From Paraphoma chrysanthemicola (Eukaryota; Ascomycota; Dothideomycetes; Pleosporales; Phaeosphaeriaceae), in the NCBI GenBank assembly GCA_020744225.1, contig JAGMWG010000016.1, forward strand, positions 310,001-374,000: a DNA stretch of 64,000 nucleotides, read 5' to 3'. Position 1 is the first letter of the stretch. Each line of letters starts with the position of its first letter. Positions 55,458 to 64,000 of this stretch are shown piece by piece. The position numbers were made by a program, and so were the translations under genes. The notes under the pieces were generated by a model. It searched no databases and was not told where the DNA came from. It worked only from the letters and a program-made list of their open reading frames with translations.

Positions 55458-57517
55458 ATGTCTCCTCCTTCCTCGGTACCATTTAAGAGGCCGTATGTTG
55501 AATTCAGATTTAGTTCGCGCCACGAAGTATGCTAATTCCTACATGTGAAGGTATCGCAGCCACAAGGTCCCAGCATGTGAGCGATGTCGTCGTCGAAAAG
55601 CACGTTGCGTACTTGATGTCCCTGGGGCTGCATGCAGATTCTGTCGCGAGAAGAACATCGGTTGTAATTATGGCTCTGCAATCTACCATACGGAAGTTCC
55701 GTCGATGGAAGTTTCGTACGTACGACACATTGACTGCGAATGCAGAAGTTGCCGAAGCAGACTTGCATTCTACCGAAGACTCACTAACTTCCACCAGGCC
55801 GGTGATGCGAACACGACAAATGGCTATCACAAAACAAATGGCGTCCGAGGATCCAAGAAAGACGTCCAGGCTAGTGCCATCATCTTTCCCAGACCCTTCG
55901 AATACTCAGCCAGAGGCATCCGTAATAATGAATCCTCACATGGCCGAGGATATCATAGTCCTTGAGCAGTATCTGACTTCCAAGCCGACTACCACAACTC
56001 CGGCTGCTGGGCCATACAATACTGTGTCGACGAATTCCAGCGGTCCGATCGTGTACCTCACTGTCCCGAGGCGGCGGAAAGGGTTAACTCCTTCCATTGA
56101 TCCTGGAAATACTCAAAGAGAGGTTATTGAGCAAGTCTTGAGTCCGTTCGCGGACGAAGTGTGCCAATTGTACTTCTCCTGTCTACATCCTTGCTTTCCG
56201 ATACTGGATGAGTACACGTTTCGGGATTTATGGTCGAGAGATAGAACCAATATCTCATCTGCACTGCTTTGCGACATGTATGCCACTGCACTGGTATACT
56301 GGAACCGATCTGATACGCTCCGACAACATCCTCGGCCCGACGTCAATTTTGTTTGGAACCAGGCAGTTGTTGCATTACGGGACGACTTTATGGGACCCAC
56401 GATCTCTACTGTCCACGCTGCGCTACTCGATTTGGTCGGCCGGCCTGTCGGTGCTATAACAGGAAACATCGTGAACGCTGGAAGAGTGGTAACTCTTGCC
56501 CAGAGCTTGGGACTACATCGTGACCCAACCACTTGGAAGGCGTCTCGGCATGAGAAGAACGTTCGGATACGTCTATGGTGGGGCGTTTTGATACATGACC
56601 ATTGGTCGAGTATGAGTCATGGGATGCCTCCTACTGTCAGCTCAAGGTACTACGATACTCCACCTGTTACTCTGGATATGTTTGCCGCATCCTCTTTTTC
56701 AATTGAGCATCAGAATGTTCTATTGACTTTTGTCTTTCTCTGCCAGCTTACTCGCATCCTTGGCGAAATTCTTCCATGCGTTTACGAGATTGGGCTTCGT
56801 CCCGATGAAATATACCGGAGAGTCAGGAAAACAGATTGTGCCCTGGACGACTGGTTGGAAGCTTTGCCCCCGAGCCTGAGATTGGACACTTCGACAGGAG
56901 GGTCAAGAGTAAACGGCACCAGCAATCTGTGGTTTGCGTATCTCTCCGTCAAACTGTTAGCATGTCGCTTATTATACCGGGCAACGCTTAAAGACGATGC
57001 ACAATTCCCGGAAACTCGCCGATATAGACTCACACAGCTCCGCGAAGCTTCCCTCGAGGTTGTGAACCATGTCAACTCTCTCAATCATAACCACTTTCAG
57101 GAGTTTTGGTTACCATACACCTCTTACTTATTGGTCACTGCCGCGACCATTTTGTTGCGATGCACGATCGAGTGCGGAGATCTCAACACGAAAGCTTCAA
57201 ATGTGGCAAAGCTAGTAGAGTTTCGGACCTCACTTCAAAGGGCTCGAGACGAAATCGGGTGGGACCTTGCGGAATTTTGCCTGGAGAAATGCCATGAGCC
57301 CATTCAGAAGATTGCGGATGCGATGGGAACTTTCTCATCGTCTGCGCCATCAGAAGCCGTCGAAGCGGCAATCGAATCAGAGAATACGACGGGAGACGCA
57401 GGCGATACAGGACACTCTTTAGCTTCACCCAACGCGATGTTGTGTATAGACTTATTCGAATATCCTTGGGACACGATGTGGGATACATTCGATGGACCTT
57501 GGGCGCTACATATCTAA
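55458..57517 (+). CDS. Zn2Cys6 transcription factor with fungal-specific middle domain
   Basis: Three exons, 55458..55492, 55560..55715 and 55798..57517, 636 aa. The DNA-binding cluster is in exon 2: ACERCRRRKARCVLDVPGAA then CRFCREKNIGC, with all six Cys. Intron 1 has donor GTATGT and a TGCTAATT branch; intron 2 has donor GTACGT, branch CACTAAC and acceptor CACCAG. Both are needed to join the zinc cluster to the main frame, which alone would lack it. Residues about 200-480 form the fungal-specific transcription factor domain: VCQLYFSCLHPCFPILDEYT, AGRVVTLAQSLGLHRDP, RIRLWWGVLIHDHWSSMSHG. The tail is acidic. It is probably a nuclear regulator of the adjacent enzyme genes, inferred from its place between them. 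Confidence 0.92.
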
Positions 57518-57778
57518 GTCGTTCCCGGAGTGCTCGGCATCGAGGAGGCCGCACCCACGTGAGGCGATAATTCATACCCGTTCAATTTGAATTGTTCACG
57601 ACAATCAGCTTCGGCGCGTGCCACAATTTCGGCATCATTAAACTAGGGCAATTTTGCATCTACCATATCTCAGCATAACGCTAACACCATAACCATCATA
57701 AGTATGTCCATAGCTAACGTAGCGGAACTTTACAGTCCCTACTCAGCAATAGCTTCAAGTTACAGCATGTCTAAACAG

Positions 57779-59453
57779 CTAAAGAGAATTGTACAATACG
57801 CCATAACCCGTGGCATCTCCGCGCGTGACATCTACCTCATCGGCCTGGACAATTGGAGCGCCTGCTCCAGTGCGTTCACCGAGCTGAGGACGGGGATATT
57901 GTTGCCAGTCCTCTTGGATTTGTCTCGAAGCCGCTAGGAACCTTGATCTGATGTTGTCGTAGTCGCCAACAACCAGCTTGTGATCTCTCTTCACAAATTT
58001 GCCATCGACAATAACGTGCTCCACATCGCCGACGTTGGAATGCAGGATGACTGCCGCCACGGGGTCGATCCAGCCTAGCATGCTGGGGCTGGTCCCGTCC
58101 CACACCACAATATCAGCTTTGGCACCAACGCTGAGAATTCCAAGATCCGGACGACGAAGCGCAAGGCCTCCATTGCGGGTGGCGAGGAGGAAGGCCTGGA
58201 CGACACTCATTGGGTTTGACCTAGGAGCCTGCCATTTTCTGAAGAGCTCATCGGTCACTGCTGACCGCGTCGTCGCAAGGAAAATGCGTGCCGCAGAGAC
58301 CAGATCGCTTGACTGAAAGGCGTGCGTATCAATACCCAGGGCGGCTTGGTCGATGATCATGTTGCTGCTTGGACGCCCAAGACCGAATCCCATCTCTGAC
58401 TCAGGCGTGATTGAGACATATTGATTCGTGCTTCGTAGCAAATTCGTGCCCGCCAAAGTGATGTATGATGCGTGCGACAAGACCACAGGCATGGTTGTGT
58501 TCAGTATGCCGAAAGATTGCAGAGTTTCAGGTGAGTTTTCGTCTGCGTATCATGGTTAGATCAGTTTTTCACCTGTCCGAGTCTGTGCAGATGAGCAGGG
58601 GAGGGAGCAGCTTACTTCCGTACACACCTCCTCCGCTGTGTGTCGTGAGAACCGATGCATTGGTTTCTCTGTGAACTTTGTCAGAACGGCCAAACCAAAG
58701 CCATGGAAGGGATGCCCAAGCAGTTATTGAGAGAGCTTACCTGACTAAATCGATAATCGAGTTAATTGTCTCCTCATCCGCAGAGCCATTGTCAAAGCCA
58801 TCAAAAGCAACACCGAGCTCGACGGCGGTGTTCGCTAGCGGGGCAAGGTCTACTATGTCGCGATAGTTCTCAAGCTGCTGCTCAATAGTATAGTTGGCAA
58901 CTTCGTGGAAAGCGTAAGACCAGAATACGCGGGCGCCGCTGTCTATACTCGCATTCAAGCCAGCCCAAGACGTCTCATCCGACCAAGTGTGGTGAGCGTG
59001 ATCGAGTGACGTAGTTGTACCAGCATTTAGTGCTTCGTAGAGGCCAGCGAGCTGACCAATGTAGACTTGTTCAGCATTGATGCGTCCAGCGCTAGCCTCC
59101 TCTCCATAGTGGAGGAAATATTCGATGAGAGTGATGTTCGAGAACATAGTCTTGAACAGCGTCTGCCATCCGTGACGGTGTGTATCGACGAAACCAGGGG
59201 CGATGATCTTGCCTGCTGCATCTACAACTGTTGCATTGAGGGGCACCGACACCGAAGGGGTTTCCTCATGCGACCATATATCGGTTATTCGGTCTTGCTC
59301 GATGAGAATGCTTCCATTGCGGATGACGTTGAGTTCGTTGATCTGTTGATCGTATGCAATGATCGTGCCACCCGTGATCAATATCGAAGATTCAATGGCA
59401 GATGCCAGCTTCGAAATCGCCAGGAGGAAAAGTGACAAGGTAGGCGAAACCAT
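57779..59453 (-). CDS. Secreted amidohydrolase-superfamily enzyme
   Basis: Three exons, complement(57779..58542, 58616..58668, 58741..59453), 509 aa. It is a metal-dependent hydrolase of the cytosine deaminase/atrazine chlorohydrolase-like branch. Residues 1-19 are a signal peptide (SPTLSLFLLAISKLASA). Candidate metal ligands: HxH in FVDTHRHGWQ, His in LTTHSGGG (spanning exon 2), His in VLSHAS, with Asp in the last block GIDTHAFQSSDL region; the C-terminus has SVGAKADIVVWDG, typical of this branch. It acts on a C-N or C-Cl type bond in an unknown substrate. The 53-nt exon 2 is needed for the His ligand. Together with the adjacent regulator and decarboxylase it may belong to one catabolic cluster. 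A TATA box lies 90 bp upstream. Confidence 0.85.
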
Positions 59454-59542
59454 CTTTGGATCGAATGGTAATGGGTTGTTGAGTGAGGTTGAGGCCAGAA
59501 GATTGTTGATGGCTGTTACTACAGAGTGCGAGTGAGCAACCC

Positions 59543-59549
59543 TATATAT
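59543..59549 (-). promoter_or_regulatory. TATA box of the amidohydrolase gene
   Basis: An alternating TATATA run about 90 bp before the ATG at 59453. Confidence 0.5.
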
Positions 59550-60565
59550 GTCTCTTCTGTTTCTATCCGCATTCGAAGTTCGGCACCGTGCGGAAGTTTC
59601 TGGTGAAAATGATGTGCTTGATCATGGCCAAGACGGTGCAATGATATGAAGACACCGAAACCTTGGTCCTCGTCGAAGTGCTGCGGAGTGAACGAAATCA
59701 GTAAACCAAGGCTACTAGAAGATCACGGGAGACACTAAATGACTAAGTACCAAGGGGTTGCCCAAGCGCTAACGGCCGACTCATTTTTGTATTAGAGCAA
59801 TGCTTATATAACCTTGGCACTCCAGTGCTGAACAGCACCTACGTCTCGCAAAGGGAGCAAAGAGATATTGAAAAGAAATGCAGGTGAGTATTTGCTCTGC
59901 TAAGGTGCATTTCCATATCTCTGTCCTCCCTCTGCGAGGTCTGGGTGCTGTGCAGTCTAACTAAGCTGCTAGGTACCAAAGTGCCAAGCTTATGTCATAC
60001 GTACTAAAAATCTGTTCAGCAGGAATACACCATGGTGAGATTGGAGCACTTAGCACTTGTCCGCGCGTAGTGCTTGGTCGAATGCCTGATAGTGCTTGGC
60101 CATTTAGCATCTGATTGAAAATTACGTCCGGACTCATTTTGTGGCGTTACAGAACAAGACGCTAGGCCGAAAATAGTCAAAATGTCATCGCGACGAGTCA
60201 AGCAACGACCACATGAATGAACTGCGATGTACGGGAAGCCATCCCAAAATTGTCTGCGTGTATTATGAAGTCATAAACGGCTTTAGGTTTACTATCTACT
60301 CCTATCGCCGATAGCCAAGTCGGGGTGAGCGGTGATGCGTAATTCACACTCTCACAATTGACACGATGTGCACTCATTGTGGAAGCTTTCCGGAGTACGA
60401 CTTCTACAAAGCTATGCTTGGCCCTCAATCAAGATGGTTCGAGATGCGGCTCCTGTTGACAGGCCAAGATCAAATGGCGAGGGTGTTCGAGACGACACAT
60501 AGATAAGTTCGAAGCGGAGGAGGTCAGGATAGCAACGGCAGACGAACTAGTGTTGCATGATTGTT

Positions 60566-60690
60566 TACAAAGAATAGAATTATAGTTTTATATTAATTAT
60601 CTATATTAGTTATATAAGCTTTTAATATTTTAACTTAGTACTTATTATTCTATATCTATGTATTCTTCTCATAATTAGATAGATAACTGC
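60566..60690. repeat. AT-rich patch
   Basis: About 125 bp of nearly pure A/T in otherwise GC-balanced DNA. It could be a remnant of a mutated repeat or a matrix-attachment-like stretch; no internal repeat unit is clear. Confidence 0.4.
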
Positions 60691-61012
60691 TATATGTAAT
60701 GCGAGGAATTAACAAGGACATTATTAGTCATGAGTGTTGGGCATATGGCGGAGAGATGCCAGAGGAAGTGTATGATGGTAAGTATTAGGCACGAATGACA
60801 GTTAAAGGAAAATAAGGGCTTAAAAATTGCTTGTCCGCCGGTGATGTTAGTGATGGAGAAGCACCGTCCAGGTAGGAGTGAAGGGAGAGGTAAAAGAATG
60901 AGTTTGAGGTGATTAACGACTTCATGAGAATGAGAGATAAGATTTCGAACTTAGAGTATGTTTTGCAGTGGTATGAGTATGCGATTCGAATTTCATGCTT
61001 TTGAATAAACGT

Positions 61013-63951
61013 CTACGTTTCGGTCTTTGCTTCCGTGTTGTTTTGGATTGGACTGGTTGTTACCTTCCCACTGCCCTCTTTTCTCTTCTTACCCAATGCA
61101 TCTGACTTATCCTGGATCTCGCCCGCAAGTCTATCGAGGTAGAATCTTGCCATATCATCTGGCACATCTCTAAATGCCCGTATGATCTTCTCCACATCCC
61201 GTCTTCCATTTTCATACGCCTGCAGATCCCTGTTCCCGTAGACATCCTTGCCAGCTGCATATCCCTTTTCCAGATCCTTCCAGAAGACATTGACCGCTAC
61301 ACTAACGCCGTCATCTGGGGTAGCCGTATGGCTCCACATCGGTGGGATGAAGAGTACATCGCCGGGCTTGAGCCTCGCGATATGCGGATGGGTGAAGCGA
61401 AGCTTGGGATCTTTCGAGGTGAGCACATCAGTATTAGACGAAGAGCCACCGGGTGGGTAGTCGAGATACTTGACGTCCGACGGTGGGTAGAGGCGCAGCG
61501 TTTTGGTACCGCGGACTTGGCATAGGATGTTGGAGAGAACATCGTAGTGCAGCCATAGTGAGACAGGGCCTGAGATGCGCAGAGGCGAGCTATGATGGTT
61601 AGCTTTGACAACTTTGAAGACCTCTGGTACATCAAAGTCGGCTGCTATCTCTGGAAAGTCGTCTTCGAGCTTCGTGGGCAGCTTGTTTGGCTGGCTGTAT
61701 GACACTGCACGCAGGTAAGCCCTCGAGCCTTGGGCTATGCCATCAAGAAATTCGCCCGCGCTTCGTTTGACGTATTGGAAATTCTTGTCTTTGAACGTCA
61801 TGCGATCTGTCGGGCACTCATGAACGACTAGTTCGCGTTTTGCTCCAATCTTTTCTTTGAGGTAGTCCAGCGTCCAGAGGCCCGTGCACGGTCCCAAATC
61901 CGTGCCCTCAATGATCGCCGGCCTGGAGGAAGCCACTAGCTGGGCAAAGTCGTCCGCTGACTGCAGAAGCATGCGGGACACCTCAGTTGTCCGCACCTTC
62001 GATGACCTTCCAATCTTGGCAGACAACCCCTTCCGCGAGACGTCATTTGGAGGCTTCGCTTGTGCTGTGCCGTTAAGCTGAGGCAATGCTGCACGCCGCA
62101 GCCTCAACCCTTGCATGCCGGCGCTTGTGACGGTAAAGTAACCGTCATTCCAAAAGCTCCCCATTGAGAAGCACACAGCTCCACCTCCTGTAATTATCAC
62201 TTGGTCTTGGGTTACCGCGACGACACCCATGCCCACAAGGAGTGGCCACGTCGAAGGCAGCTGCATGGCTGGAGAACGGACTAGCAGTTCCGTGCTGGTA
62301 TGCCTTAGCAATAAGAAGTCTTCTGATAGACTGTGGGTCCCCTCCTGTGAAACACCTCCAATCAGTAGGAGTGAGCCTTCCCAGGGAACCAGGCTTGCGC
62401 CTACGCGCGCGTAGGCTGCCTTCGGTCGACCGCCGCGAATGTCATTGGTGCGGTCATTAAAACTGAGTCGTAATGTTGGTGTGGCGGAGATGGCCCACTC
62501 CCAGACGTCGGTCAGAACTGTGCCACTTGGACACATCCCTCCGATGAGTAACCCCGAACTGACACCTGTGCCCCTTGTAGATACTGCGCCTATTGCGGCG
62601 CCAAAACGTGCTGATGGTCGCGGACCGTTCCCTTCGACAGATATGCTGTGCCAGCCGTTGATGGCTGACCACCACACCCAGTCATCGAGGACTGTGCCGT
62701 CACTGGTCTTCCCGCCAAACACTAAGACGCCGTTACTGCCCAGTGTGACATCGTTAAGCTGTAGAGCGGCAGCACAATGCCTGTAACGGGCCGTAGCCAA
62801 GTCGTCCACTTTGGTCCAGACTTCGTTCTGGATGAGCCAACAATCATGGAGTGCCTGCGTTGGGGATCCGCGGCCTCCGACCAGTAGTGCCGTACCATCG
62901 GTCATGGACGTGATAGTATGGCACATGCGTGCAGGAGGCGCCTGCAAGAGCGAAGGCTGAATGCTGAGCGGTTGATCCTCCCGTCTCAGCACGTCGACAG
63001 TGGCAAGACGGCTCTTGTATCCTTGTCCACCATAGATCGCAACCCCATTCTTGGCAAGGTTGAATGCAGCCGTGAAACGGCGTGGCGTGAGTGGATCGTC
63101 TGCTGGATTTTCGCAGTGGTCCAGATTGAAACTCCCCACATCGTCGACGGGCACGCTGCTCAAGTCGGTGGCTGCACTCATCCCTGATGTCTCAGTGGAC
63201 TTCTTTAGCCCTGTATTCGAAGCCACCAGTAGGAAGTAGTGACCAGCGAATAATGCAAATTCTTCCCATTCGTCGAACGGTTCGACGCTGTCAAGCTTCC
63301 GCCTGAGAGCGGGTGGGGTGAAGGTATCATCCGACCACAACTCCCACAAATTGCAAGCAATATCCACATTTGGCCAGTTAGAGTCTAAGAAACGCAAAGT
63401 CTGTTGCTCTAGCGTCAGGTATCGTTCAACGGCATAGATAGAGGCCTGCAATTTCTTAAAGTGCGCCAGCATGGTCTTCGCGAAGGGATGATCTGGCCCT
63501 TGCGGTAGGTATTGCTCCAGGATACAGAATCGAGCTGCTTGCATGAGCCAAGAGTATTTCGTGTTGGCATCATCTGAGGAACTCACCATCCTCAAGGGTA
63601 CTGGCCCACCGGATGAGCGCATCTGAATCTGCGACTGGCATGTACGTTGCCGACACTTCGGCGACAAACAAGACGGCTGAGGAGGACACATCGAGCTCGG
63701 TCCGCAAGATCCTTTCGAGAACTTGGAGTTCTCTGAGATCACAGCCGATGGCAATGTATCGATCGCTGCGAAGATAGACTGGTGGTTTGGACGAGCGCGG
63801 GTTTGTATCGAACAAGGCATCTCGGAGAAGGCCTTCGGTCAGCATACGATTTCTCTTCCGCTCGATCAGCTGTGGGTAGTCAACGTCGACGAAGGTAGCT
63901 TTTCTAGTAAGAGTTGGATATCGGTGCCAGAACTGGAAAGGTAGGGGGTCG
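61013..63951 (-). CDS. PPM2: tRNA wybutosine-synthesizing protein 4 (TYW4/PPM2), 5' end outside window
   Basis: Visible exons complement(61013..63537, 63587..63951); the 5' part is beyond the window. It methylates and methoxycarbonylates the wybutosine precursor at position 37 of tRNA-Phe. The start of the visible part has DPLPFQFWHRYP and ATFVDVDYPQLIERKR from the leucine-carboxyl-methyltransferase-like domain. The next block (AARFCILEQYLPQGPDHPFA) is joined by a 49-nt intron. Kelch repeats follow (GVAIYGGQGYKSR, ALLVGGRGSPTQ, GVLVFGGKTSDG, GLLIGGMCPSG, SLLLIGGVSQEG). The C-terminal third is a JmjC domain with LWLHYDVLSNILCQVRGTK (HxD ligands), PGDVLFIPPMWSHTATPD (third ligand His), then a helical tail. 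An acceptor at 63952-63953 (CTTAG) fits the family's GxDPLPFQ block. Confidence 0.93.
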
Positions 63952-64000
63952 CTAAGCACATCAGAGCCCATTTCGTAGAACGAGGGCGCCAGATGTCTTA

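Larger units (their letters stand above)
59454..61012. other. Long intergenic region with AT-rich patch
   Basis: 1.56 kb, holding the amidohydrolase promoter and the 3' UTR of TYW4. CGG/CCG half sites lie at 59568-59588. The stretch 60566-60690 is almost entirely A/T. No gene or RNA recognised. Confidence 0.5.

Noticed and set aside
55529..57517. A single uninterrupted 662-codon model of the transcription factor
   Set aside because: Its first 90 codons are in the wrong frame. The Zn2Cys6 cluster in the other frame, with two good introns, gives a better 636-aa model.

Overview
The window is nuclear DNA of a filamentous ascomycete. Genes are dense and lie on both strands, introns are mostly 45-80 nt with GT..CTRAY..AG signals, and the gene set includes fungal-specific families (Zn2Cys6 regulator, GH11 xylanase, GH125 mannosidase, Bud3-type RhoGEF, Tom20). 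The overall flavour is Dothideomycetes/Pleosporales, but that placement is an impression, not a tested result. Exon boundaries were built by hand from splice signals, reading phase and family alignment. Where every exon is given, the exon lengths sum to a multiple of three.

Layout: 1-4.6 kb holds the 3' end of a GH125 alpha-mannosidase and a long alpha/beta-hydrolase protein. 6.3-16.5 kb is a housekeeping block: fatty-acid-hydroxylase-like membrane protein, RPL6, RPN13, a small Cys-containing unknown, cytosolic prolyl-tRNA synthetase (with an 11-nt micro-exon) and CCT1. 17.0-22.4 kb is an accessory block: four tandem minus-strand genes of one fast-diverging, unrecognised family, two intact and two each broken by a single in-frame stop. 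23-24.3 kb is a quinone oxidoreductase, followed by a 245-bp MITE-like inverted-repeat element. 25-47.5 kb is a second conserved block: Myb-like protein, EXO84, TOM20, YPT6, NOP53, NUP84, an unknown, a Bud3-like RhoGEF, DCC1 and a hemerythrin-domain protein. 48-53.5 kb is sparse: a GH11 xylanase, a zinc-knuckle gene and long unassigned stretches. 53.5-59.5 kb looks like a small catabolic cluster: a 2,2-dialkylglycine decarboxylase, a Zn2Cys6 transcription factor and a secreted amidohydrolase, with TATA boxes before both enzyme genes. After a gene-poor, partly AT-rich stretch, the window ends inside TYW4 (wybutosine synthesis; methyltransferase, Kelch and JmjC domains).

The two most interesting regions are the decaying tandem family at 17-22 kb and the decarboxylase/regulator/amidohydrolase cluster at 53-59 kb. 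The cluster's gene content fits use of alpha,alpha-dialkyl amino acids such as alpha-aminoisobutyrate, the residue typical of peptaibols. No tRNA, rRNA or CRISPR was found.
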